This document shows, in pieces, positions 36,247-45,233 of a stretch of DNA of 64,000 nt. Where the stretch lies: NCBI RefSeq assembly GCF_022899935.1, contig NZ_JALJCJ010000001.1:186001-250000 (forward strand), given 5' to 3'. A model generated the notes under the pieces. The model was not told where the DNA came from. It searched no databases and saw only the letters and a program-made list of their open reading frames with translations. Source of the stretch: Shinella curvata. Its GTDB lineage: Bacteria; Pseudomonadota; Alphaproteobacteria; Rhizobiales; Rhizobiaceae. A program made the translations under genes and the position numbers. Each line of letters begins with the position of its first letter. Within the stretch, counting starts at the first letter, position 1.

Positions 36247-37506
36247 CTATCGAAACTCGAAACGCTCGAACTCGACGCGCCGTGGCGCCTTTCCGAGCTC
36301 TCTCAATCCCTTTTCGATGGCGAGCCGCAACGGCGGCGGGCCGCAGAACCACAGGTCGGCTTCGGCCGGGTTCATGCTGGTGCCGGAGACGAGCTTCGAC
36401 GCATCGAGGCGTCCGTCGGTCGCCGAGTTGTGCAGCACGAAGCTGAAATTCCCGAGTTTTTCGGCCTGGGCGCGAAACGTCTCGAGGCCGATCGCCTCGG
36501 CGCTGTCGCGCACACAGTAGACCATGTGGATATCCTGCCCCTCGTCGCCTTTCAGCCGACTCGCCATGGCAAGGAACGGTGTGACGCCGATGCCGCCGGC
36601 AAGCCAGATCTGCTTCTTGCCGCCGCGCTTGTGATTGAAATGGCCGTAGCCGCCCTCGAGCGTCAGCGCGTCGCCAACCGCCACGCTCTCGCGCAGCGCC
36701 TTCGTATAATCGCCCAGCGGCTTGATGGCGAAGCGAACCGAACCATCGTCCTCGATGCCGGCGATCGTGAAGGGATGCGGCTCGCGCAGGCCCGGCTTAT
36801 TGACCCGGAAGAAACCGAACTGGCCGGGCATCGCCCGAAGCTTGCGGTTGATAGGCTTTGCCGAAATGATGGTCGCGCCATCATGCCGCTCGACATTCAC
36901 CACCTCGTAGCGACGGGTGCGCAGCCACGGCAGGAGCTGCGTATAGGCGTAGCTCACGATACCGATCAAAGCGAAAATATTGAGGTAGGTTGCCAGAAAC
37001 GCCGTGCCGTCATAGGGCCGCTTGATGAACATCTGGTGGAAGGCGATCAGCACGAAGAGCAGGCCGATGAACCGATGCGTAATGCGCCAGTATTGGTAGG
37101 GAACCTGAAAACGCGTTTTCGGGATGACCTTCACAAGGCTCAGAACCAACAGGAAGACGAAGCCGTAGAAGGCCCATTCCCCCATCGTCTTGGCGAGCAG
37201 ATTGAGGCCGCTCGTGACCGACAGGCCCTGGAAATCCGGCGCGATGAAGTAGTGGAAGAGGATAAGACAGAGCACCGCGATGCCGATCTTGCGGTGGAAC
37301 TGGTAAATGCGGTCGAGCCCGCCGAACAGCCTTTCGACGAAAGGCGGGCGCGTCGCCATGAATTGCGCGATCGCCATCGCGACGAAGGCCATGGACGAAG
37401 CCACGAGAGAAAAGGTGGTGCCCGCATTGGTATGGCTGACGGCCGGTACGGCCAGCAGGCCGGCAAAGACAATCAGAAGTGTCGCGACGATGGAACCCGC
37501 AGTCAA
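36247..37506 (-). CDS. NOX-like flavocytochrome b (ferric reductase transmembrane plus FNR domains)
   Basis: A 419-aa inner-membrane electron carrier. The N-terminal six-span domain has two bis-His pairs: H71/H85 (14 apart) and H144/H157 (13 apart), the same spacing as in NADPH oxidases. A cytoplasmic FAD domain with HPFTIAG and an NAD(P) domain with GGIGVTPFLAM and FCGPP near the end complete the form. Such proteins take electrons from cytoplasmic NAD(P)H across the membrane to oxygen, iron or a protein. The start is TTG with a GGGGG site. It is the first gene of the caspase cluster. Confidence 0.88.
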   Translation of the reverse strand: MTAGSIVATLLIVFAGLLAVPAVSHTNAGTTFSLVASSMAFVAMAIAQFMATRPPFVERLFGGLDRIYQFHRKIGIAVLCLILFHYFIAPDFQGLSVTSGLNLLAKTMGEWAFYGFVFLLVLSLVKVIPKTRFQVPYQYWRITHRFIGLLFVLIAFHQMFIKRPYDGTAFLATYLNIFALIGIVSYAYTQLLPWLRTRRYEVVNVERHDGATIISAKPINRKLRAMPGQFGFFRVNKPGLREPHPFTIAGIEDDGSVRFAIKPLGDYTKALRESVAVGDALTLEGGYGHFNHKRGGKKQIWLAGGIGVTPFLAMASRLKGDEGQDIHMVYCVRDSAEAIGLETFRAQAEKLGNFSFVLHNSATDGRLDASKLVSGTSMNPAEADLWFCGPPPLRLAIEKGLRELGKAPRRVEFERFEFR

Positions 37507-37741
37507 CGTATGCCCCCAAATGCAAACTGGACGGTCCGAATTTCAGGGTATGCTGGCAAGGCCCATGACGTTCGTCAACCGCAATCGTCCTATCGACGGG
37601 TGGGCTAATGGCTTTATTCGGGTCTTTTCGGAGAGGATGCGAAGAAGACGCAGAAAACTGCTCGAGGTCGCTAAAATAACAATGGAATAAAAGAGATACG
37701 GGATAAATCCACAATGTCTTTCTGATGTGGTCAGTCGATAT

Positions 37742-38008
37742 TCAGGGATTGAGCCGCTGCAACTCCTCCTTCGCTTTCGCCGCGAGCGGATGATCCGGGT
37801 GCCTTGCGATGAAGAGTTCAAGCGCCTCCCGCGTTCCCCGGCCTTTAAGGGCCTCATATTCGGATTTGACAGCCTCTTCCGGATCGCCCGGCTTCTGCAT
37901 GACCACCCTCACGATCGTCGGCTGCCGCACAGACGCAACCCCGGAATCGGACAGCCCCGAACCATATGCGCACAATGCACAACAAACTGCGAATAGCATA
38001 GCGATCAC
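37742..38008 (-). CDS. Small exported protein with a TPR-like C-terminus
   Basis: An 88-aa product with a hydrophobic N-terminus (IAMLFAVCCALCAYGSG). It could be a signal peptide or, with Cys in this place, a lipoprotein, although no clean lipobox is seen. The C-terminal half (EALELFIARHPDHPLAAKAK) resembles one tetratricopeptide unit. The start is GTG at 38008 or ATG at 37999; neither has a strong ribosome-binding site. It lies 235 bases upstream of the NOX-like gene on the same strand, so it could head that operon. Confidence 0.55.
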   Translation of the reverse strand: MIAMLFAVCCALCAYGSGLSDSGVASVRQPTIVRVVMQKPGDPEEAVKSEYEALKGRGTREALELFIARHPDHPLAAKAKEELQRLNP

Positions 38009-38116
38009 GCGCGTCTTAGAGGTGGTTGCCGTGATAGTGTATTAGCACTGAGGCATTTTTGGGAAGCCGCGCCGATTCCGTAGCCGGCGGCACCCAGCCA
38101 AAATCCGGGGGGAAAC

Positions 38117-39979
38117 ATGTCGGGTTCAGCAACGCCTACCAAAACGATCAACGCAACTGGTTCGATCTTTGTGGATTCAGTCCTTGTCGGCAAGGGCTGG
38201 AGCGTGTCCACCGTTACCTACGCCTTTCCCACAGTGTTGACGGACTACAGCTATACGAAATACGACAGCGGCTTCAACAGCATTTCCTACACGCAGAAGA
38301 ACGCCGCCCTGTTCGCGATGGAGACATCCTTTGGCGGGAAAGCGAATGACGGCTTTTCCGTGGAGGGCTTCACCAATCTCAACTTCACAGTGGGAAATTC
38401 GACCAACGCGACATTTCGCTTTGCGCAATCCAGCGTCCCCGCCACGGCGGAGGTTGCCGATTTTCCCGGTAACGTTATCAACACGGACAGCGCGGACGAT
38501 GGCGATATCTGGTTCGGAACCGCCGCCGCGGGCACGATCTACGATCTGCGCAAGCCGGTGGCCGGCAACTACGCCTGGCACACGCTGATCCACGAGCTCG
38601 GGCACGCCCTGGGCCTCAAGCACGCGCAGGAAAATGTGGTCTATGGCAAGATGCCGGATGCCACCAACAGCATCGAATTCACGGTCATGAGCTACCTGAG
38701 CTACATCGGCGACACAGGCAACTCCTACTCTTATGAAGAATTCGGCGCGCCGCAGACGTTCATGATGGCCGATATCGCGGCGCTCCAGCACATGTACGGT
38801 GCGGACTATTCCACCAATTCCGGTGCCACCGTCTACAAATGGACACCGGGAAGCGGCGATACGCTCGTCAATGGCGAACTCGCCATCGCCCCCGGCGAAA
38901 ATCGCATCTTCGCGACGCTCTGGGATGGCGGCGGCAATGATACCTACGATCTCAGCGCCTATTCAAACGGCGTCAAGGTCGATCTCCGCCCAGGGGAGCA
39001 CTCCGTCTTCGACGCTACGCAGCTCGCCTATCTCGGCGGCGGGCCGAATGGCGGCTTCGCGCGAGGCAACATTTTCAATGCGCTGCTTTTCAAGGGTGAT
39101 CTTCGCTCGCTCATCGAAAACGCCACGGGTGGCAGCGGCAATGATACGATCGTCGGCAACCAGGGCGCCAACATCCTGTCCGGTAATGCAGGCGCCGACC
39201 AACTCGACGGCGGCAGCGGCAACGACACGCTGATCGGCGGCGCCGGCGCCGACAAGCTCATCGGCGGCGCGGGCGCAGATACCGCGTCGTACTCCACGGC
39301 TGCGGCGGGTGTCGTCGCCAACCTCATCAAGCCTTCCGACAACGTCGGCAACGCGGCGGGTGACACCTATTCCTCCATCGAAAACCTGGTGGGAGGCAAT
39401 TTCGTGGACAAGCTGGTCGGCAATACGGGCAACAACAACCTGCAAGGCGGCGCCGGTGCGGATACGCTCGACGGCGGAGCCGGCAATGATACGTTGAACG
39501 GCGGCACGGGCGGCGACAAGCTGATCGGTGCTGCCGGCGTGGATACGGCGAGCTACCTGCTGGCGACGGCGGGGGTAACGGCAAGCCTGGCAAGTGCCGC
39601 AATCAATACCGGCGAGGCGATCGGCGACACCTATTCCTTGATCGAAAACCTCCTCGGCAGCGCCTTCGGCGACAAGCTGACAGGCAATACCGGCGCAAAC
39701 AGGATCAATGGCTACAAGGGCAACGATACCCTGACCGGGGGAAGCGCGGCCGACGTCTTCGCCTTTGCGAGCGGCTACGGACGGGATACGATCACCGACT
39801 TCCAGAACAATGTCGATGACATCGATCTGCAGTCCTACAACTTTTCGTCGGCCAGTTCCGTTCTCAGCAAGGCCGTACAGGTCGGCGCCGACCTCGAAAT
39901 CCGCCTGTCCAGCGCTGACGTCGTCATCCTGAAGCTCTTCAACAAGGCAAGTCTTGTCGCGACCGACCTCATTCTCTGA
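38117..39979 (+). CDS. Serralysin-like RTX metalloprotease (peptidase M10)
   Basis: A 620-aa type I secretion substrate. The zinc site is [11 protein letters not shown] (H159, E160, H163, H169) and the Met-turn is VMSYLSY near 191, as in serralysins. RTX nonapeptides begin near 340 (GGSGNDTI) and recur to about 545. Two ~110-residue blocks (about 370-545) repeat the order DTASY, GDTYS-IENL, GDKL/VDKL, NTG. The C-terminus ([13 protein letters not shown], then hydrophobic tail) is the expected secretion signal. GGGGGG precedes the ATG. Its ABC exporter is not in the window. It is divergent from the small exported protein, with 108 bases between them. Confidence 0.9.
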   Translation: MSGSATPTKTINATGSIFVDSVLVGKGWSVSTVTYAFPTVLTDYSYTKYDSGFNSISYTQKNAALFAMETSFGGKANDGFSVEGFTNLNFTVGNSTNATFRFAQSSVPATAEVADFPGNVINTDSADDGDIWFGTAAAGTIYDLRKPVAGNYAWHTLIHELGHALGLKHAQENVVYGKMPDATNSIEFTVMSYLSYIGDTGNSYSYEEFGAPQTFMMADIAALQHMYGADYSTNSGATVYKWTPGSGDTLVNGELAIAPGENRIFATLWDGGGNDTYDLSAYSNGVKVDLRPGEHSVFDATQLAYLGGGPNGGFARGNIFNALLFKGDLRSLIENATGGSGNDTIVGNQGANILSGNAGADQLDGGSGNDTLIGGAGADKLIGGAGADTASYSTAAAGVVANLIKPSDNVGNAAGDTYSSIENLVGGNFVDKLVGNTGNNNLQGGAGADTLDGGAGNDTLNGGTGGDKLIGAAGVDTASYLLATAGVTASLASAAINTGEAIGDTYSLIENLLGSAFGDKLTGNTGANRINGYKGNDTLTGGSAADVFAFASGYGRDTITDFQNNVDDIDLQSYNFSSASSVLSKAVQVGADLEIRLSSADVVILKLFNKASLVATDLIL

Positions 39980-40142
39980 GCGCGGGAGATGGAATGCGGA
40001 CCAAGACCTGATATCGGCCTTGGTCGTGTGCAGGATGGACATTTTTTCGGGACTGGTCACGAACGGCGCTTCGCCGCAGCTCTTGTGACCAGTCGCCTAG
40101 CAGCCCCGTCCGCCACACCGATTGTTTCAGAAGCCCCTTGCG

Positions 40143-40157
40143 GAACACATATCGAAC
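40143..40157 (+). promoter_or_regulatory. LexA operator (SOS box)
   Basis: GAAC-N7-GAAC (GAACACATATCGAAC), the direct-repeat LexA site known in alphaproteobacteria, 48 bases before the lexA start. It indicates autoregulation by LexA. Confidence 0.85.
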
Positions 40158-40205
40158 ATATAGTGTCTGTTCTGGATTTGTTTCACGATTCTCGGTGGAG
40201 AGGCC

Positions 40206-40934
40206 ATGCTGACGCGCAAACAACAGGAACTGCTCCTGTTCATTCATGAGCGTATGAAGGAATCCGGCATTCCGCCGTCTTTCGACGAGATGAAGGATGC
40301 ATTGGATCTCGCCTCCAAATCCGGCATCCATCGCCTTATAACCGCGCTGGAAGAGCGCGGTTTCATCCGCCGCCTGCCGAATCGTGCCCGCGCGCTGGAA
40401 GTCATCAAGCTTCCTGAAGCCTATTCGTCGAGCCTTCAACCACGTCGCGGCTTCTCGCCCGCTGTCATCGAAGGCAGCCTGGGCAAACGGCCGGCACCCG
40501 CGACACCGCCGCAGCGCACCGTCACACCGCAGGCAGATGTGATATCCGCCTCGGTATCCGTTCCCGTGATGGGCCGAATCGCCGCCGGCGTGCCGATTTC
40601 GGCCATCCAGAACAACACGCACGAAATCACCGTGCCGGCAGAGATGATCGGCGGCGGCGAGCATTATGCGCTAGAGGTCAAGGGCGATTCTATGGTCGAG
40701 GCCGGGATCTTCGATGGCGACACCGTCATCATCCGCAACACCAGCACCGCGAGCCCCGGCGAAATCATCGTTGCGCTTGTCGATGATGAAGAAGCCACGT
40801 TGAAACGGTTCCGCCGAAAGGGGGATTCCATTGCGCTGGAAGCCGCAAATCCGGCTTACGAGACCCGCATCTTCGGTCCGGACCGCGTGAAAATCCAAGG
40901 CAAGCTGGTGGGGCTTATTCGGCGTTATCACTGA
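40206..40934 (+). CDS. lexA: LexA repressor
   Basis: A 242-aa SOS repressor. The winged helix-turn-helix (about 1-65) has [20 protein letters not shown]. The self-cleavage site is A127-G128 in GRIAAGVPI, with S162 ([10 protein letters not shown]) and K200 (EATLKRF) as the catalytic pair. The N-terminal and linker length (about 60 residues of Pro and Ala) is the longer alphaproteobacterial form. The ribosome-binding site GGAGAGG supports the start. It converges on comEC. Confidence 0.95.
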   Translation: MLTRKQQELLLFIHERMKESGIPPSFDEMKDALDLASKSGIHRLITALEERGFIRRLPNRARALEVIKLPEAYSSSLQPRRGFSPAVIEGSLGKRPAPATPPQRTVTPQADVISASVSVPVMGRIAAGVPISAIQNNTHEITVPAEMIGGGEHYALEVKGDSMVEAGIFDGDTVIIRNTSTASPGEIIVALVDDEEATLKRFRRKGDSIALEAANPAYETRIFGPDRVKIQGKLVGLIRRYH

Positions 40935-41049
40935 TCGTTCGTGAGCACGACAAGCGTATTCCGTTTTTCTCCCGCCTGATGTTGCAATCGTTGGCCGGGG
41001 GACGGGACACGGGAATGTCTTGATTTCACGACATATGGCGCGGCCATGA

Positions 41050-43587
41050 TCAATGTGTAGACCACCGCAGATCGGTGGTTTTCGCCGCGTCCCCCTCCCC
41101 GTCCCGGTGTTCGCTGCCGACATGTTTTTGATCGGTCCCTTCACCCGAATAGGCGCCTGTCCGCCAATCATAAATGCGGTGTCGTGACCAGGGACGATCC
41201 AGCGTGTCGATAGCCGACGTGAAGCGGGCATCGGAGAAGCTCTTTTCGTTCGCTTGTTCGCCGGGCCGGATTTCCAGTGCGCCGGTTCGGCGCAGGTGGC
41301 GGGCCGTGACAAGCCGTGCGCCGGAACGGCAGGCGGCGATCCGTAGCGGCGCCGGTGTGACGACAAGGTCCGCAGCATCGCAGGCCGTGCCGAGAAATGC
41401 AACATCCTCAAGCGTGACAATACGCCAGCCATTTGGCGAAACGGCCACGCAGAAAGCCTTTGCCTCACAGAGAAAGCCGGCTTGAAGCCTTGCTGCCGCA
41501 AAGGCGGAAGAAATCGCCTCCCTGGCTTTCTCGCGGTTCGCCCGACGGCGCGGCCATATCCGCTTCTTCGCGGTCTGCGTGGCGGCGGCGTCTTCTTCGA
41601 GTGTCAGCCCGCTGGTCTTCCTTACGTCCGGTTTCACGAGTTCACCCAGGCGCAGGGCCCTTCGCCATTGCGCGTAGACGAAGTCCGGCGGGCGGGCGCG
41701 GTTCGCTGCGGCACGCCCATCGCGCAACACGGCGACGAGGCGACCATCTTCGGAAATCACGACTTCCGGCCTCACGGGGTCATTCGGCAAGAATGCGAGG
41801 GTTGTGCCCAACAGAACCAGCAACGTCCCGGCGTGGCGGAGGCGTGTCCGCAGGATACAGACAAGCCCGCCCCCGAGGCCGATGAGCAGGAACGTGCCGG
41901 GGGAAATACGACCGGTGACGATCTCGCCGTTCCAACTCGCAACCCAGGTGGAAAGCGTGATCATCCACTCGATCCCCTTGCCCATGATGGCAAAGGGGAC
42001 GGCATCGAGGCCGAACGGCACCAGCAGCACGGCAGCCAGACCAAAGGGCATGACGACGGCGCTGATGACGGGCATGGCGAGCAGGTTGCCTGCCAGCCCA
42101 TAGGCCGGGATGCGGTGAAAATGGCCGATCGAATAGATAAGCGTCGAGAGGCCGCCGATCAGCGAGGAAAGCGTCAATCCCCCGAGGAAGCGGCCAGCCG
42201 AACCACCAACGTTGCGAAATGCGCCTCCCCGGCTCTCGCGGCGTATCGGGCGCTCGCGCCAAGCCGCATAGCCAGCGACCAGCCCAAGCGTGGCGGCATA
42301 GGACATCTGGAAGCCGGGATTGGTGATGGCCGATGGCGTGATCAAGAGGATGAGGATCGCCGAGAGCGCGACATTGCGCAGGCTGATCGCCGAGCGGCCG
42401 AGCAGCACGGCGACGAGCATGACGCAAATCATGATCCAGGAGCGCACCGCGGAAATGGCGCCGCCCGAGACGAGGATGTAGAGCGTCACCATGACGAGCG
42501 CTCCGGCCGCTGCGATTTTCTTCGCCGGATAGCGCTCGGCAAAGCCGGGGATCAGCGCCATCACCATGCGTGCGCCCACCAGAAAGGTGCCGGCTGCCAG
42601 CACCATGTTCAACCCCGAAATGGCCAGCACATGGGCGAGCCCCGCCTGCCGCAGCGCCTCCACGGTCTCGTCGCTGATCGCGCGCTGCTCGGCGGTCACC
42701 AGCGCAGCCGCTATCGCTCCGGCATCCCCATCGATCCTGCCCTTGATATGCTCGGTCAGGTTGTTTCGCCAGGTCGCGATTTCCTGACGGATCCGCTCCG
42801 CCAGGCCGGGTGGCGTCGTCAAAACGCTTTGCGGCGCCTTGTAAAAATATCCGACCGCTCCGTTGCCAGCAAAATAGGCATCGAAGGCAAAATCGTTGAG
42901 GCCGGACAGCGCCGGACCTGACGGCGGACTGAGGCGCGCGCGACCGGCGATGCCGCCACCAATCGCGATCGGCTCGTGTCGGCTGCGGGCTAGGATGGTG
43001 ACCACACGCGGCGCGCGCTTCAGGACGGGATCGCGCGTGGTCTCCAGGACGATGCGATAGCGGATTGCGCCGCGTCCGTCGCTTTCGCGGGAAAGCACGC
43101 GGCCGGTGATCTCCGTGGTCACGGGCGCATCCAACAGAACGGTGTCGAGGCGCGCGGTTTCAAAACCCGCAAGAAGCATGCCCAGGGGCACGAGGAACGC
43201 GCCGCCGGCGACGAGCGCCAACCAATCTTCCCGGTGCCGCAAACGCCAGGCCGGCCAGAAGGCGGCGACGGCGACGAACATGAGGGCAACGGTGGAGGGA
43301 TCGGACGGGGCTGCAAACCAGAGGGCCGCCCCCAGGCCTAGGAAAACCGGCACGAAGAGAAAGAAGTGGCCATGTTGGCGTTCATCGCCCCAAGCGGCCG
43401 CCATGCCTCGCCGAGCGATGAAAGCGTGCGACAGCCGCCCCGCAAACCGGCGCGCAAATCCAGGCGGCCCGATAGGCCGCGGCAGATCGGCGGATCCCGT
43501 CACCGGCATCCGCGCATCCGGCGGCATCCGCCAGGCCTCAGCCTCGCGCATCGCCTCCCGTCTCTCCGCTCCATCCACCCCGGCCAT
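41050..43587 (-). CDS. comEC: ComEC/Rec2-family competence protein
   Basis: An 845-aa inner-membrane protein of the DNA-uptake channel family. A DUF4131-type N-terminal region (about 75-225) is followed by the Competence domain (about 275-545) with LAHVLAISGLNMVLAAGTF, the segment that defines the family, and about ten spans. The last ~230 residues occupy the place of the metallo-beta-lactamase-like domain, but the HxHxDH metal motif is absent, so that domain is degenerate, as in many alphaproteobacterial relatives. Whether the cell is naturally transformable cannot be said. It converges with lexA. Confidence 0.88.
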   Translation of the reverse strand: MAGVDGAERREAMREAEAWRMPPDARMPVTGSADLPRPIGPPGFARRFAGRLSHAFIARRGMAAAWGDERQHGHFFLFVPVFLGLGAALWFAAPSDPSTVALMFVAVAAFWPAWRLRHREDWLALVAGGAFLVPLGMLLAGFETARLDTVLLDAPVTTEITGRVLSRESDGRGAIRYRIVLETTRDPVLKRAPRVVTILARSRHEPIAIGGGIAGRARLSPPSGPALSGLNDFAFDAYFAGNGAVGYFYKAPQSVLTTPPGLAERIRQEIATWRNNLTEHIKGRIDGDAGAIAAALVTAEQRAISDETVEALRQAGLAHVLAISGLNMVLAAGTFLVGARMVMALIPGFAERYPAKKIAAAGALVMVTLYILVSGGAISAVRSWIMICVMLVAVLLGRSAISLRNVALSAILILLITPSAITNPGFQMSYAATLGLVAGYAAWRERPIRRESRGGAFRNVGGSAGRFLGGLTLSSLIGGLSTLIYSIGHFHRIPAYGLAGNLLAMPVISAVVMPFGLAAVLLVPFGLDAVPFAIMGKGIEWMITLSTWVASWNGEIVTGRISPGTFLLIGLGGGLVCILRTRLRHAGTLLVLLGTTLAFLPNDPVRPEVVISEDGRLVAVLRDGRAAANRARPPDFVYAQWRRALRLGELVKPDVRKTSGLTLEEDAAATQTAKKRIWPRRRANREKAREAISSAFAAARLQAGFLCEAKAFCVAVSPNGWRIVTLEDVAFLGTACDAADLVVTPAPLRIAACRSGARLVTARHLRRTGALEIRPGEQANEKSFSDARFTSAIDTLDRPWSRHRIYDWRTGAYSGEGTDQKHVGSEHRDGEGDAAKTTDLRWSTH

Positions 43588-43892
43588 GGCTTCGGCCCCG
43601 CTCTAGGCCACCATAGTGCAATCCAGAGGAAAAATCTTCAATCAACAGTAGGCATGGGAAATACTAAGTGACACAGAAAGGATGCCACCTCCGCATTCTG
43701 GTGACCACTCTCAAAGGTTGCTTGCAACTTCGCGGAAACGGTAGATATTGCGTTGCCGGAAAGCCTATTTCCGCAGTGCACAATTTGCCTTTGGTATCGC
43801 TTGGCAGCGCGCCGTAAATGGGCTAGCAAAACGAGCATGTTCATGGGTGCGGCACAACTGCGTGCCACCATTCGAAACAACGGAGGATCGTC
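43588..43892. other. Divergent intergenic region between comEC and gltA
   Basis: About 305 bases, presumably with the promoters of both genes. I see no clear -35/-10 pair, no terminator and no open frame worth naming. Confidence 0.4.
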
Positions 43893-45182
43893 ATGACAGG
43901 AACAAGCGCGGGTGTATCGATCGGTGGCAGGACAGTCGAGCTGCCGACGCGATCCGGGACGATCGGCCCCGATGTGATCGACATCGGTACGCTCTACAAG
44001 AATACCGGCGCCTTCACCTATGACCCCGGTTTCACGTCCACCGCTTCGTGCGAATCGAAGATCACCTATATCGATGGCGACGAAGGCGTGTTGCTGCACC
44101 GCGGCTACCCCATCGACCAGCTGGCCGAGCATGGAGACTTCCTGGAAGTCTGCTACCTCCTGTTGTACGGCGAACTGCCGACCAAGGCGCAGAAGGATGA
44201 TTTCGATCATCGCGTGACGCACCACACCATGGTGCACGAGCAGATGAGCCGCTTCTTCACCGGCTTCCGTCGTGACGCCCATCCGATGGCCGTCATGTGC
44301 GGCTGCGTCGGCGCTCTCTCGGCCTTCTACCACGACTCGACCGACATCACCGATCCGCACCAGCGCATGGTCGCTTCGCTGCGCATGATCGCCAAGATGC
44401 CGACGATCGCTGCCATGGCCTACAAGTATCATATCGGCCAGCCCTTCGTTTACCCGAAGAACGACCTGGACTATGCGTCGAACTTCCTGCGCATGTGTTT
44501 TGCTGTTCCGTGCGAAGAGTATGTGGTCAATCCGGTTCTGGCCCGCGCGATGGACCGTATCTTCATCCTGCACGCTGATCACGAGCAGAACGCTTCGACC
44601 TCGACCGTGCGTCTCGCCGGCTCCTCGGGTGCCAACCCATTCGCTTGCATCGCGGCCGGCATCGCCTGCCTCTGGGGCCCCGCGCATGGCGGCGCCAATG
44701 AGGCGGCGCTCAACATGCTGGCCGAAATCGGCTCGGTCGATCGTATCCCGGAATATGTCGCAAAGGCCAAGGACAAGAACGACCCGTTCCGTCTGATGGG
44801 CTTTGGCCATCGGGTTTACAAGAACTACGACCCGCGCGCCAAGATCATGCAGAAGACGACGCACGAGGTCCTGAGCGAACTCGGCGTGAAGGACGATCCG
44901 ATGCTGGAAGTCGCGATGGAACTCGAGCGCATCGCGCTGACGGACGAGTATTTCATCGAGAAGAAGCTCTATCCGAACATCGACTTCTATTCGGGTATCA
45001 CGCTGAAAGCGCTCGGCTTCCCCACGACCATGTTCACCGTGCTTTTCGCGCTCGCCCGCACCGTGGGCTGGATTGCCCAGTGGAACGAGATGATCGAGGA
45101 CCCGGAGCAGCGCATCGGCCGTCCGCGCCAGCTCTATATCGGCGAGCCGAAGCGCGATTACATGCCGGTCTCGAAGCGTTAA
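43893..45182 (+). CDS. gltA: Citrate synthase
   Basis: A 429-aa type II citrate synthase, the first enzyme of the TCA cycle. The catalytic residues are seen in GPAHGGANE (His), [14 protein letters not shown] (His) and YPNIDFYSG (Asp). The N-terminal extension with [20 protein letters not shown] is the NADH-sensitive type common in Gram-negatives. GGAG precedes the ATG with good spacing. It converges with lpxB and shares a terminator with it. Confidence 0.96.
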   Translation: MTGTSAGVSIGGRTVELPTRSGTIGPDVIDIGTLYKNTGAFTYDPGFTSTASCESKITYIDGDEGVLLHRGYPIDQLAEHGDFLEVCYLLLYGELPTKAQKDDFDHRVTHHTMVHEQMSRFFTGFRRDAHPMAVMCGCVGALSAFYHDSTDITDPHQRMVASLRMIAKMPTIAAMAYKYHIGQPFVYPKNDLDYASNFLRMCFAVPCEEYVVNPVLARAMDRIFILHADHEQNASTSTVRLAGSSGANPFACIAAGIACLWGPAHGGANEAALNMLAEIGSVDRIPEYVAKAKDKNDPFRLMGFGHRVYKNYDPRAKIMQKTTHEVLSELGVKDDPMLEVAMELERIALTDEYFIEKKLYPNIDFYSGITLKALGFPTTMFTVLFALARTVGWIAQWNEMIEDPEQRIGRPRQLYIGEPKRDYMPVSKR

Positions 45183-45201
45183 GCGTAAGGCATACGAAAT
45201 C

Positions 45202-45233
45202 AAAAGCCCGGTCAGTTTTGACCGGGCTTTTTT
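45202..45233. terminator. Bidirectional terminator shared by gltA and lpxB
   Basis: A perfect 13-bp stem AAAAGCCCGGTCA/TGACCGGGCTTTT with loop GTTT; T runs follow on both strands. It lies 20 bases past gltA. The lpxB stop codon (45212-45214) and its last codons lie inside the stem. Confidence 0.88.

Noticed and set aside
28780-37506. The caspase cluster as a classic intracellular phage-defence (for example gasdermin or CARD-type) locus
   Set aside because: No gasdermin, NLR, STAND or nuclease gene is present, and the proteases carry export signals, so a cytoplasmic abortive-infection role is not supported.
38117-39979. The repeats in the serralysin-like gene as a CRISPR or tandem DNA array
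   Set aside because: They are coding RTX nonapeptide repeats with imperfect DNA identity. No CRISPR array was seen anywhere in the window.
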